Under the pieces are notes generated by a model. That model was given only the letters and a program-made list of their open reading frames with translations, was not told where the DNA came from and searched no databases. From positions 37,790,440-37,854,439 of the forward strand of contig OX485807.1 of the NCBI GenBank assembly GCA_950295325.1: a stretch of 64,000 nt of DNA. The letters run 5' to 3'. The DNA is from Polytrichum commune (Eukaryota; Streptophyta; Polytrichopsida; Polytrichales; Polytrichaceae). The position numbers were made by a program, and so were the translations under genes. How positions within the stretch are numbered: the stretch's first letter is position 1; the number at the start of each line of letters is the position of its first letter. Below are positions 11,365 to 22,181 of this stretch, piece by piece.

Positions 11365-14300
11365 TTATCTTCGAAGGAGCTGCCTGCCACGGATGTTGGC
11401 TCCTTTAACTCTGTGGTTGAGTTCTTGGACATCGTCATGCAAGTGAGTCAAACCTTCATTTTGCCTGAAAAGCACAAAATCACATCAATATTCCATTATC
11501 AGATGCAACCTGATGATGTCAAAATGTACCTTTGCTGGAAGTGGAGACAACATAAAGATGTTTTGATTCCACCTCTACTGATGTCCTGATTCGAAGGCTG
11601 CCCACAATAGTGCCATGACACAACATGAAGGGTTTACACAACATAAGTGGACCAGACTAAATTTTCGGAGTGACTGAAGCGGACGAACCTGAGATTTTGC
11701 AAAAAGAAACAGTTGTGCGAAATACTAGATCATTAGAGTTATCCTTGAAATCTCTCAAAAATCAAAAACCCTTTTTTGGTAGGGATTTTCGCCCCACTTT
11801 TGACAGTTATGAATGTTTAAGGAGTGTTCAAGTGGTGTTTGATCCTCCAATTTTGGCGAAATGAAGGGCAGGCACTTGACTTTGGCCCAAAGACGGTTAT
11901 ATCAAAATGCGAAAACTTATACTGAATTTTTTGAAGGCACCTAAAATGGTGCTCTCAAAAGTTTGAAAAGAAGGTTCACTTTCATACCACTGTCTCTTGG
12001 CCAAAGTCAAACACCTGCGCTTCATTTCGGTCAAATGAGGGGTTCTGAAACCACTTGAACGCTCCTTAAATGTTAGAAATTGTCAAAAGTGGCACAAAAC
12101 TCCCTACCAAAACATGAGTTTTTGATTTTGAGAGACTTAAGAATAAGTCTAATACATCTTCTAATTTATGTGCTTGTGTCTAGTAACGCTAGAGATGTAT
12201 GCATATTTTGGCAGGTCTCATTCAAGAATGGACTAGCGCTGGTGCGGAAACTATGGGAAGAGAGTGGGACATAGGGCTAGAAATTTTACTTGGAGATCTC
12301 GGAGTGCATTTGCAAAGACATGTCCTTCAGCTGGCCGAGAACGTTACTCAAATCTGTCAATGCTTCGTCCTCCTGCACGTAAGCACACAAACAGAACTTT
12401 GATGTTAGTGCTTGTAAATCAATAAATTCTGCAACTGCCTCTAAAGAGGAAACAGGAAATGGTAACATTCAGCTTTCTCAAGGTCTAAGAGTTTGAGAAA
12501 ACAGAACCTGAATGCCTTGCTAGAAAAAATTTATGATTTGAAAATACAATGTTCCTATCACTATGATCACCCATCCTCTTCATTTGTAATTGAGACATAG
12601 CTGATGTCGAGATTAATTTGCTTACAACATTGAGTTTACCTATTCACATAAAAGTCAACCTTTGATGGCTACTGTAATCCGAGATGAGAATTTACGTATG
12701 TCTGTCAAGCATTAGCTTCCCCTTGAATGTGAGCATGTCATTGACTTGTGAAAGCAATGATCCAATCCAAGTTAGCCATGTTGATTGAAGTTGCTAGTAT
12801 CAAGAATGTTCCCATATGTCCTAAAGATTAAAACTTAATGTTTCTACTAACCAAAAAATAACCTCAGGTGGTCATTACTATTACCTCAACTAGTGGTTGT
12901 TGTTGTTGTTGTTGTTCCGGGAGCCGGTTTGAGCTAGATTGGAACCCAGTTGCCTTTGTCACAGGAAGGCCTAATGCTGTCCTGTCAGCGTCACTATGTC
13001 TTCCATGAGAGTTCTCTGCACAATATATTCCCCCAAATTATTCACTTCTGCTAGAATTAAACCAGATTGACCCACTTTGAATCTGCAGTTCGACCTACTC
13101 GCACTAACTTCCTCAATAATAATGAGCAAACTTGGAAGGGAATTATGATCCTTCCTACGGAGAATACATAACCTGCGCATAAGAGTAGGTGAAATTTGGA
13201 CACCCCTGAGAGTCATTGGACAAAGTTAATTAATTCCATCAAATTTTGTGGGAAAGGTACCTCCAACAGAAAAGTGGGGTCCAGAAATGGTGCGGGTCAT
13301 CTTGGGCTTCCACTTCATGGAAAATATTCCTCCTAGGCTGCCAAGAATCTTCTCCCCCTGGACAAGCAATCAAGGTTACAATCAGAGAGTAACCCACAAC
13401 TTGACAATGTGCGCACCTTTTTGAGTTTGGAAGATGGGAGCAAGTTAGGTTGACATCTTGACAGAATTAGATAAACCTTTCCGAATACGTGAAACCGAAT
13501 AGATAGAGCATTCGAAAGTTTCCAAACTTACTGGCATATGTGATAAGCAAGAGAAGTTCAATTTAATCGTTACCAAGATTTTTTCTGCAGAGAAGTAGAA
13601 GAAATATAAAATGCAACAAAGGCAAAACCTCTGAAAGAAGTAGGAGGATCACTATAAGGATGCAAAAATGACCAAAGATCTACAGTTGATCGAGGATGGC
13701 TAAAGAGGTAGTTTTACCAATTAAAACATGGGAGCAAGTTAGGTTGATTTCTTGACAGAATCACATAAACATTCAAGTGAACGCTCCGAATACGTGAAAC
13801 CGAAGAGAGAGAGAGAGCACACTCTCTTGTTTCGAAACTGACTGGCATGTGAGTAAGCAAGTAGAGAAGTTGAAGAAAATATAATGGTTACCAAGAAATT
13901 TCCAGCAGAGAGTAATGGATCATGCTACAATGGCAGATGCCTTGCAAGAAGTTGGAGGATGGATCACTGATCAAAACTCTATAATTCATTGAGAGTGGTT
14001 CAAAAGGTACTTTAACCAATTAAGACATGGGAGCAAGTTAGGTGATGTCTCGACAGAATCACAAACACATTCAAGAAGTTGGAAAGAATAGACAGGTTGC
14101 CAATAAATTTTCTGCAGAGAATGAGAATCAACACAACATGCAACAGTGGCAAAATCTCTGCAAGAAGTAGGAGGATCGCAATAAGGATGCAAAAATGACC
14201 AAAACTCTACAATTCGTTGACTCGAATGGTTTAAGAGGTAAAGAATTTCTACCACAGTGAGGTGCCGATCCACCGTGACCGCTGTTTCATGTGTGCGCAA

Positions 14301-15035
14301 GATCTGGTCACCTTGACAATGCAGCATCTCCATGGTCCTCCCAGCTGCTTCCTTCGTCTCCTCCGCAACTCTCAAACAGTTTCGGATTGTGGCAGTCGTC
14401 TCCCGTGGCTTCTCCTGAGCATATGTCTGTAAATCTTGAAGTGCTTGATTCTCACTCGCCTCCATGTGAACTTCTGCCGATCGACTGCCTCCTTCGAACA
14501 GCTCCCCCCTCCCATCATGTGCATCCCTCGGAACTATTGCCAAATCTCTGTCTCTCATGTTAGGCATCAACCGCCGTGAGAAAGATGAGCCAGATACATC
14601 ATTTTCAGCGACGGTGCATTTTGGAGCATCATCGATAACCTTGTGATGAGGCATCAATCGCTGCGAAAATGGTAACTTCCTCTCCAATTTCAACTCAAGT
14701 TTCTCGGCTAATTCCTCTTCTTCCTCCTCATCCTGCTCATTGTTGTTGTTGTTGTTGTGGTGTCTGCTAAATCTATGTGATGTGGCACTGGCTGCATCAC
14801 ATGGGGTTAATTTCATCGCCTCTGGGGTGGCTTGTACTAATTGCGGTGCTGATCGTGTCTCTGACGATGTGACTTCATGGTCGGCTAGTTCCTTATCAAA
14901 TGGGTTGGTGTAAGAATCAGCGTTCTCCGAAACGCAGGATCCCTCGCTCTCTGACGAGTCAAATGGATTTGATGACTGCTCATATCGCCCCATATGACCT
15001 CTCATGGCACCAATCGCAGCCGGATTGCCAGCCAT
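11365..15035 (-). CDS. SNAP25-type Qb+Qc t-SNARE (SNAP33-like)
   Basis: Five exons on the minus strand: 15035-14253, 13357-13261, 12976-12885, 12372-12290, 11464-11365. They total 1155 nt, giving 384 residues with phases that agree at every join. The Qb helix covers roughly residues 196-275 (TIRNCLRVAEETKEAAGRTM) with zero-layer Gln241 in CQGDQ. The linker GEKILGSLGGIFSMKWKPKM matches plant SNAP33. The Qc helix (ALTDLSNVLGQLKDMSLQM ... EISKQNEGLTHLHDDVQELN) has zero-layer Gln353 and ends RGRQLLRR. These proteins bridge syntaxin and VAMP in membrane fusion, notably at the cell plate and plasma membrane. The N-terminal 190 residues are longer than in Arabidopsis SNAP33 and hold two NPF motifs (23-25, 44-46), an Asn run and a Glu-rich stretch. 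The usual short segment just before the Qc helix is replaced by a Gln6 run, so a small missed exon is possible. Introns 1 and 4 carry repeats. Confidence 0.93.
11709..12179. repeat. Long inverted repeat (foldback) inside SNAP intron 4
   Basis: The left arm (about 11709-11905) and the reverse complement of the right arm (about 11978-12179) align over almost their whole length. Shared blocks include TTGGTAGGGA, CCACTTTTGACA, TTTAAGGAG, GTTCAAGTGGT, CGAAATGAAG and TTTGACTTTGGCC. The loop is about 70 bp. Both arms lie within one intron, so the pre-mRNA can fold into a stem of roughly 200 bp. Arms have diverged by scattered substitutions and small indels. I found no clear target-site duplication. 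Confidence 0.8.
13434..14252. repeat. Tandem triplication in SNAP intron 1 (unit about 295 bp)
   Basis: Three diverged head-to-tail copies begin at 13434, 13728 and 14027, each with ATGGGAGCAAGTTAGG. Each contains a CTTGACAGAAT block, a TACCAAG or GCCAATAAA plus TTTC(T/C)(G/A)CAGAGA block, a GAAGTAGGAGGATC-like block and a final TTTAAGAGGTA-like end. The third copy is shorter (about 225 bp) and ends at the splice donor of exon 1. The first frame of the intron is open for some distance, but it has no match to the SNARE family. Confidence 0.85.
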
Positions 15036-15293
15036 GGCGGAAACTTGTTAAGCTTCTTCCAAGTCGATGTGAACTTGTGATAGACCGAATGGAGAATTTG
15101 GGCTTTCCTCCAATTCTGTGCAGTCAACCAAGTGAAAAAGGGTTAACTAGCTTTACTTGCATTTCTCCAACTATTCTGCCTCAATTTTTGCGACCTCCAA
15201 GGTTGAGATCAGACCTCCACATCCTTTTACAAATGAATCTTTTTATAACTGCCTATAGTTGCTAGTCACAAAGGAGTTGGTAGCATTTAGACT
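15036..15293 (-). other. SNAP 5' flank / probable leader
   Basis: Sequence directly upstream of the SNAP start codon. No other gene is seen. Confidence 0.4.
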
Positions 15294-15575
15294 AGCTGAT
15301 GGTAGCACTACATTGTAAAGACACCATACCCTAACTTTCTTTAGATTTTCTCTACCATCCCTAAGCCATGTTGTGGCCTGATGAAAAAGCTTTGTGGCAC
15401 TTTTAGTGGCACGACAAAATTTCAGAGCAACGACCAGCTGATGGTAGCACCACATAACCCTCACGTTCTCCTTTTCTCCCAGATTCCCTAAGCTAGCAAT
15501 GTAATAAACTGCCGTGACCTGATCAAGAAGCTTTGTGGTACTTTTCGTGGCAGCTGTGTGTAAGAACAACATCAA
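15294..15575. repeat. Tandem duplication upstream of SNAP (unit about 140 bp)
   Basis: Two diverged copies start at about 15294 and 15431 with AGCTGATGGTAGCAC. Both contain ATTTTCTC/CTTTTCTCCC, a CCCTAAGC block, GACCTGATCAAGAAGC-like sequence and GCTTTGTGG(C/T)ACTTTT. A 130-residue open frame crosses both on the minus strand and shows the repeat as ATKSTTKLL and ATKSATKLF, but I recognise no family and regard it as fortuitous. Confidence 0.75.
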
Positions 15576-15689
15576 AGCCACGGGATACCAAAAAAAGCCA
15601 GCAAAGAAAACCCAAGCAGACCTTCTTTTGTACAAAATTCCAAGACAATGACTATTTCACAGAACACGATGCATTTCCGCTCCCACCAC

Positions 15690-16545
15690 CTACAAGGAAG
15701 TCACTCCGCCAACGGACACAATCTTATCACCTGTTCAAGACGCTGCTGTGTGCAACCTAGACTTGCTTGCAGCTATGGAAGAACATCATACTAACCAACA
15801 TGAAGTCCAAATCCAGGACGTCAACTTACAGAACAGAAGCTAGACGCCAAACAAAAATTCTTGTGTAAGATTGTGCACAGGTAGGAAACTGGAAACACAG
15901 AGCTTGCTGCCTGTACACCAAGCCTGAATCCACAAATTCACAATGGTGCAGGGTCAACAACCATGTCCAGCAGAGTCCTCACCTGAATGACAAACGATGA
16001 TCGAGACTGATCAAATGAGCGCAGAAATCTCTACAAAGCTCCACCTCCTCAAGAACAGAATGTGCCTGAATTCCAGAAAACAGTTCAAATCCTTTAGTTG
16101 GAATATCTCCCATCCATTTGCCACCAAAAAATTGCAGATTTCTGCTCCTATGACCACCTACAAGGAGGCCAACAACTCCGCCAACTGACGCAATCTTATC
16201 ACCTGTTCAAGAGGCTGTCCAATTCCAGGTCTTCAGGTTACTGAGCACACATTAGACACCGTACACATAATATCGTGTAAGATTGTGGACAGGTAGGAAA
16301 CTGGAAAAACACCTAGCCAGCTAGCTGCATGTACACCAAGCCTCAAAACCACAAATCCACAATGGACCTGCATGATGAACAACGAAGTGCAGCAGAATCC
16401 TGACCTTAATGGCAAACGATGATGAAGGCTGATCAAACGAGTCCAGAAAATCTTCACAAACCTCCTCGTCTTCAAGACCAAGAATGTGCCGGATTCCCAG
16501 CAGACAGTTCAACTGCCTTAGTTGGAATTTCTCCTTCCCATTTGC
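15690..16545. repeat. Tandem duplication upstream of SNAP (unit about 450 bp)
   Basis: Copy 1 (about 15690-16135) and copy 2 (about 16145-16545) share, in order, CACCTACAAGGA, CAATCTTATCACCTGTTCAA, GTAAGATTGTG, ACAGGTAGGAAACTGGAAA, GTACACCAAGCCT, CAAACGATGAT, a CAGTTCAA block and TTAGTTGGAAT. Indels and substitutions are frequent. The duplication lies between the SNAP start codon and the CpG-rich block, so it is either a spliced-out leader intron or promoter DNA. Confidence 0.85.
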
Positions 16546-16639
16546 CAGCCTCTAAGCTGTGCTGATCGCTCCGCCTTTTGGTGTCAAAACACGACCAAAT
16601 GCTACCACGATCGGAGTGCACCTTGGCAGTGAAAAGGAA

Positions 16640-16870
16640 TCGAAAATCTCACAGTGCATAAACTTGGAATGTGTGAGGCTCGAATCTGCACAATGAGCTA
16701 AAGGAGCAGAGTCTCGTAGAGTGGCAAGGGAGAGAGTGAGGAACTCCTCGGTCTCCCCGCCGCAACGGATCTATTATTAGATATTCAAAAACCTCCGGGT
16801 CGCCCGGCGAAGAGCCGGGCCAGCCGCGCTTCACCCGCCTAATAAAGGGGGGGGAGGACTTTGAGCATGC
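16640..16870 (-). promoter_or_regulatory. CpG-rich block with hairpin, candidate SNAP promoter or first leader exon
   Basis: A local rise in GC and CpG. It contains a perfect hairpin, GCCCGGC-GAAGA-GCCGGGC (16802-16820), and a nearby inverted ATCTA-TTAT-TAGAT. It is the only GC island upstream of the SNAP gene. Promoter identity is inference; an old transposon end would look similar. Confidence 0.35.
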
Positions 16871-16898
16871 TTTAAAGTAGAGGGGTCGAAAGTGTTGC

Positions 16899-17260
16899 GT
16901 TTTCTTATTTGGACCCTCCATCCTATATTTGGTTGGTATGTGGGTTGATGAGATCAAAGAGCAAACATCATGAAGACACATGCTAAAAAGAGATTGGACT
17001 ATATTTTCAAATATTGATAACTACTCTACACTCAATAGGGAACGCAACAGGGAGATCTTATGTATCCAGTTCAGAAATCAACAAACATGCATTTCTAATA
17101 ACCATAACTAAAATCATTGGAGGCCGGATTTTCAATCCGGTTTTTGTATGTGTTTCATCATAGATTTGCAACACAACACAAGCTTTGTTCTATAAATCTA
17201 ATCGGTAGAAGTTGCAGAACATGAAAATGGAACCACATAACACCTTACAAATGAATATTT
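16899..17260 (+). repeat. Dispersed repeat P, copy 1
   Basis: Homologous to 35395-35740 in the same orientation. Shared blocks include GGTATGTGG, AAGAGATTGGACTA, TCAAATATT, ATCAACAAAC, ATCCGGTTTT, CAACACAAG, GGTAGAAGTTG and GAACATGAAAA. In the second copy part of it is an open frame (NISNYGAVSNEHNWEDL), which suggests that the family came from a coding element that I cannot name. Confidence 0.7.
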
Positions 17261-18733
17261 ATTTTTTAATGTAGGTATCAAGGCATGTGGCCCTAAAGTT
17301 GTGATTGCTTTCAACTCCTTTATCATTTTGACCGTCGAATTGGAAATCGTCTCTTTAAATGTACATTACAAAGATTGTCATTTTTCGGTTTAAGTATTGG
17401 GGTTCATATGAAAAAGTTATAGGAGGTCAAAGTGAAGATTTTAAGAGATTTTCTTTCTCTTTAGGTGATCAGATATGTCCTCCCAATTGTTTTAACCATT
17501 GAGCTTAAGAATGGTGTCTCCATTTTGAGCACAAACTCCAATCTCAGCATAACATGAGTATGTTTGGTGTCCATTCTTAACAACAAACCTTGCCATATGC
17601 CACACAAACCAATTAGAAAAAGTTTGAACCACATAAAGCCCACACACCTTCAATAATGGTCATTGGGTGGTCACGGCCAATCAACAAATGGCTATGACAT
17701 TTTACAAATCACTAAGGACTTGAATGTGTTGGAACATGTGGTTCACCTTAAGAAAACCTCAAATGAAGGGCATACTCTTCTTCTTCTTCTTCTTCTTTAA
17801 TGAAACGTACATTTACGCAAAAGAGCATAATCATTATTTGTGTTGTATTTCTCAAGAATTGCATCCTCGATTGGGTGGAGGGGTACTATAGCATCACATG
17901 AACCCAAACACTAATCCACACTTATGATGCTCTTCCACATGTCAATAGCCTCAGCAAAATTTGAACTACAAGTGTACGTGGCACTAAATAACATAAATAG
18001 TGTTGTCCTCACAAAACCAACACAAAGCACACTCTCTAGGACTTTTGGCTTGTAATTTACTGCACGAAACAAAGGTTCAAGGGAAGTTGGACTTCTTGGA
18101 ACTCCAAAAATTGTCCATGCCCACATTTATGGTTAAAACCATCTCAATGTGGACCACATGCCAATGCAATAAGAACTCGTGTTGGACTAATGCCATTTGG
18201 GTATCTATCGTGAGGATATCATATTTTTTTATACCAATAGGGTATAAATATTTGAGAGTATTATTGTCTTTAGTATCATGAGGGTCTATATATAGCATGA
18301 AAACCCTTCATATCTAGGTAAATTCACCCTAGTATTAGCATGGTTTAGAGTGATATTGACCCAAATAATTACTTAGGTATACAAAGCTTCTCACTTTGAA
18401 ATATCCACCAAATATCAATATTCGATTGGTATTACGATTTTGATACCTCAAGTAAGTTCTTTGATACCAATATTGATATTGATAATTGATATCCATGCAT
18501 TCACCTACATACCAGATCAAGTTGAACACTAGTGAAGCCTCTGTTTTTATCCCCTCAATGGTTTTTGCGACTAAAACAATCCTTTGCCAGGCCCAAACAA
18601 TTTATGTATTTGACCAAAGTACAAGTTGTGTTGATCGTCTCTAATGTCCATCATGTGGTCAAGCTATTTTAGTGAATCTAATTTCAAATTTTCAAAAAGG
18701 GTGTCTCAAAATAGAATAGATATTATTAGCATC
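17261..18733. other. Intergenic, repeats only
   Basis: No gene seen. It holds a member of dispersed family R (17510-17650, minus orientation) and a CTT microsatellite near 17777-17795. Confidence 0.5.
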
Positions 18734-18742
18734 ATTGTAGGG

Positions 18743-19836
18743 GCCCTAGCTTAGATCACATCTGCCCAGGGCTAGGCCCCGAACTAGGCGTGCCTCCTTC
18801 AGTGCCCGGATGAAGCCCATGCTCCCTGCCCGCTCCGCCCAACTTTGAAAAATAAAATTGCCCTTGCATTCTTGAAGGCCGCTTGTCCATATAACCCATA
18901 TTGAATGCACTTTACTTCAAGGTCCAAAATCATATATATTTATATATTCACTTCCACTTAGTAACTAAGCAATTGATTGGGATTTCATTTTGAAAGTGAA
19001 ACTATCAATAAAGCATGTAATTAACTTGGAATTCAAAAATATTATAAAACCCTCATTAGCACTGAGGTTATAATTTTTGTGGCTTACCATTGAGAGGGTC
19101 TTTGTCATTTAAAAATGGAACTAAAATTTTAATTTTAATTTTGGTATGTTTATTTTATAATATTTTAGTTAATACCTTCTACTTTCACATAGTATTCATA
19201 CATATTCAAAGTAATTAAGTGTGATTGAATGCAAATAAGTGTAAATAGCCGTATTAGAAGGTAATTAAGCGCAATGCCTAGGTTTCCACAAGTATCCATA
19301 CACATTCAAACTAATTAAGCCCGATTAAGTGCAAGTAAGTGCATTTAGCCTAATTAAGCATAATAAAACCTAAACAAGTGTAATTAAGCACATCATTCCT
19401 CATATCTGAATTAAATCATGAATAATTCCAATAAGTGCATGTTATGATTAATTATACTTAATTACATTCAATCAGACTTGTTTAGAATGACAAAGACCCT
19501 TTTCAATGGTAAGTCACAAATTATAACCTCAATGCTAATGAGGGGTTTGTAATGTTTTTAACTTCCAAGTTAATTACATGCTTTATTGACGGCTTCACTT
19601 CGAAAATGAAATCCCATCAATTGCTTATTTACTCAATGGAAGTGAACATGTATATTAGATTTTGGATCTTGAAGATGAAGTGCGCTCAATATGGATTATA
19701 TGGACAAGCAGCCTTCAAGAATGCAAGGGCAATTTTATTTTTCAAAGTCGGACGGAACAGGCAAGGAGCATGGGCTTCATCCAGGCACTGAAGGAGGCGG
19801 GGCCCAGCCCTGGGCATATGTGATCTAGCCCAGGGC
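18743..19836. mobile_element. Foldback (MULE-type) element with about 370-bp inverted arms
   Basis: The left end reads GCCCTAGCTTAGATCACAT; the right end in reverse complement reads GCCCTGGGCTAGATCACAT. The arms continue inward for about 370 bp with shared blocks such as CCTCCTTCAGTGCC, GATGAAGCCCATGCTCC, TTTGAAAAATAAAATTGCCC and CTTGAAGG. Both flanks are ATTGTAGGG (18734-18742 and 19837-19845), a perfect 9-bp target duplication. The 375-bp centre is rich in AATTAAG/TAAGTGCA motifs and has no transposase. Length 1094 bp. Nine-base duplications with long arms are the hallmark of Mutator-like foldback elements. Confidence 0.9.
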
Positions 19837-19850
19837 ATTGTAGGGTAACA

Positions 19851-20075
19851 TCCGTGGAATATTTTGGGCATAAATCGGAGGAGATACTAGTGTCACCAAA
19901 CTCAACCGGTGACATGTTGACATATTTCGGTTTTTCTTCATTAATCTGAGGAAAATGCTGTAAATTCCTCTAAATAGATTGGTAACTTCCTTGAAGTCTT
20001 GAATTTGACCCAGTTATATCTCCAACCCACCCAGTTCATCTGTAACTAGTGGTTGATTTTCCCTGTTCATTGTTG
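19851..20075 (-). mobile_element. ACCGGTT-rich MITE, copy A (degenerate)
   Basis: Matches the family consensus in minus orientation: TTTTGGGCATAA, CTAGTGT, CAACCGGT, CATGTTGACAT, TTCGGTTTTTC, AAATTCCTCTAAA, GTCTTGAA, GTTCATCTGTAACTA. The ends are eroded. Family description is under the copy at 44892. Confidence 0.8.
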
Positions 20076-20489
20076 TAAGGGACTTTAATTATACAGGAAT
20101 CTCTGTGTATCTCAAGCTATGAATTCTACAGATTGATTTGTGCTATCTAGACTCACACTGTGTAGGTGAGAGGATCGAATGTGACGAGGGAGGAAGTGTA
20201 CATGATATATAGAGTGATGTTTGATATATGTTATATGTTATATGTAAGTACCACAAAGCCTATTAGTGTCTGCAAGCATCAACAACATGATGCGAACAGA
20301 GAGTCCATTTCAAATTTGATCACTTGCAATTAAGTGTGCATCACTACCAACACATGAGTTTAAGCAATCATCTTCTGTCTGTGAGAGCAATATGCAAATT
20401 TACCATCGCGATAGATTGGAAGATTTTCCAATGGCGTAGGACGATTTATGAGTGACACAAGTCAATTACCCAGGACCCATACACTTGTA

Positions 20490-20910
20490 AGGTAGAAATA
20501 CCATACCCCGTTAACCACCCTCTAGCCGTGCACCAGACCGCCGTCATAATGGTGAAGTGCCATTTCTAAAACGGATCATGGCTCGGCGGCAACTTCAATG
20601 TGTGTACGTTTAGTGTAGCTAATGGGAGTCAAGTGTTAATGTACTCATGAGATAACCGATTTAGGCGATATTCTGTATGGAAATGCGGAGTATTGTGCTC
20701 AGTGTAGGGAGAATCTAGTGAACGAGTAGGGGTTTGGACAACTTTCCACTTTGAAAATTTGTAGCATTTTTTGTATAGGGCAGAAAAATATGAAACAAAT
20801 TGTGTTCTTCATGAATCCTTCTCGTCTATCTTGGAAATTTAACTCATGATTGTCAGACCAGATCTTCAATGCGAATCACCTTATTTTTGCGGGTTATGGT
20901 ATTTCTACCT
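20490..20910. mobile_element. MITE with 21-bp terminal inverted repeats and TA duplication
   Basis: The left end reads AGGTAGAAATACCATACCCC; the right end in reverse complement reads AGGTAGAAATACCATAACCC. Flanking dinucleotides are TA on both sides (20488-20489, 20911-20912). No coding capacity. Length 421 bp. A TA target duplication is typical of Tc1/mariner-derived (Stowaway-like) elements; the terminus is not the classical Stowaway one, so the family is open. Confidence 0.75.
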
Positions 20911-21128
20911 TAGTGCCATAGCCTTGCGGCCTGCAAGCCCAGGGTTGCTCATGTATTGTGCAGCAATCCCGATTTCCATTGGTTTTCCACTTTAATCACA
21001 ACATGCAAGAAACATGGTACAAAAAAAGTAGGCACTCCATAATTTGATCCCTGATTTGCAAATGGATGCGGCTTATGATGTCTTTGATTGATTGAAACAA
21101 CCTGAGCTAGACATCGATCAGAAACAGA

Positions 21129-21360
21129 GCTCGGGGAGAACCGGCGGTTAGTTACAGATGGACCGGTAGAGTTTGAGAAATAACCGGTTGAAGTTCAAGA
21201 CTTCAGGAGAATTACTGAGCATTTTAGAGGAATCTACAGAAGAATATGCCTCAAACGAATAAAGCAAAACTGGGAGATGTCAACATGTAACCGGTTGGAT
21301 TTAGAATCGCAAGGACCTTGACCGACTATATATGGTCAAAGACTTCCCAGGCACTGATCG
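21129..21360 (+). mobile_element. ACCGGTT-rich MITE, copy B
   Basis: Plus-orientation member: GGGGAGAACCGGCGGTTAGT at the left, ATAACCGGTTGAAGTTCAAG, GAGGAATCTACAGAAGAATA, ATGTCAACATGTAACCGGTT, and a right end degraded to CTTCCCAGGCACTGATCGG. Confidence 0.85.
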
Positions 21361-21670
21361 GAAAGCCGTATCTCACGTTCACTTTCTTTTTTGAGACAGA
21401 AGGCCAACAAGCCAGCGCCAAAGCACAGGAGGCAGTTGACCACCTGACAAGTTTTCCGTCAAGTAGAGAGGAGATTTCACAGCCACGATTCGAACTGCCA
21501 ACCTCTTCCTTGAGATTTGGGTATCTCTCCACCATCATCCGGTAATTTAAGGTCATCTCGGACCATCTCATGTTCACTTTCACAAACATGATTTCGACAT
21601 GCCTCCAAGTGGAACTAACTACGTGTCCCATATTAAGCAGCAAGAATAGGCAGCACGGACTAGATACTCA

Positions 21671-22181
21671 GGGCCACTTCACACTCGAGACTGAGAGCTC
21701 GTGAGTCGTGACCATTAGACTTCAAGCACTCTGGCTCATTGGTGGAAAAGGTGGAGCCGGTCCAAGTTCACTTCACACTACGCTTGAGGGACCAAGGAGT
21801 GTGTGAATGCAAGATGCATGTAAAGTCTACATGGATTCCTACATGGCATCGAATGGATCACGTTTCGTGGTCACTTGGACTATTCTCAAAAACCGCCTCT
21901 TGGAGGTAGGCCTAACACAAAACCGGGAGACCATGACACTCCGAACGCTCACAACCGTTGATTTATTCTATTTTATCATGTGTGAGGACCCTACATGAAT
22001 AGAAATTCATTGAAATAGCATTTGGTTGAGGGCCTGGTCACATATGACTTCACGCTACACTTGAGGGTCCGTGACCACACTACATGAATTTGGAGGTGTG
22101 TTGGGATGGCCTTTGGACACTTTTCTTTTGGGCTCTCACAATTTCATGGTCATGGCTCATGGCTCGTGTGTGAAGTGGCCC
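21671..22181. mobile_element. MITE family with GGGCCACTTCACAC termini, copy 1
   Basis: The left end reads GGGCCACTTCACACTCGAG; the right end in reverse complement reads GGGCCACTTCACACACGAG, one mismatch in 19. Flanks are TCA on both sides (21668-21670 and 22182-22184). Inside are two near-identical TTCAC(A/G)CTAC(G/A)CTTGAGGG blocks. Length 511 bp, no coding. A 3-bp duplication again points to the Harbinger superfamily. The second copy, at 35783, contains a hAT insertion. Confidence 0.85.

Noticed and set aside
13986-14252. Continuation of the SNAP exon 1 frame past 14253
   Set aside because: Family alignment requires splicing after GTG at 14253 into GEKILGSLGG; the remaining frame is the third intronic repeat unit.
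15243-15635. 130-residue minus-strand frame with an internal repeat (ATKSTTKLL / ATKSATKLF)
   Set aside because: It follows the DNA tandem duplication, has no family features, and lies in the SNAP upstream region.
21440-21560. tRNA-derived SINE on the minus strand (GTTCGAATCG resembles a B box)
   Set aside because: The A-box-like stretch is weak and no tail or target duplication was found; too uncertain to list.
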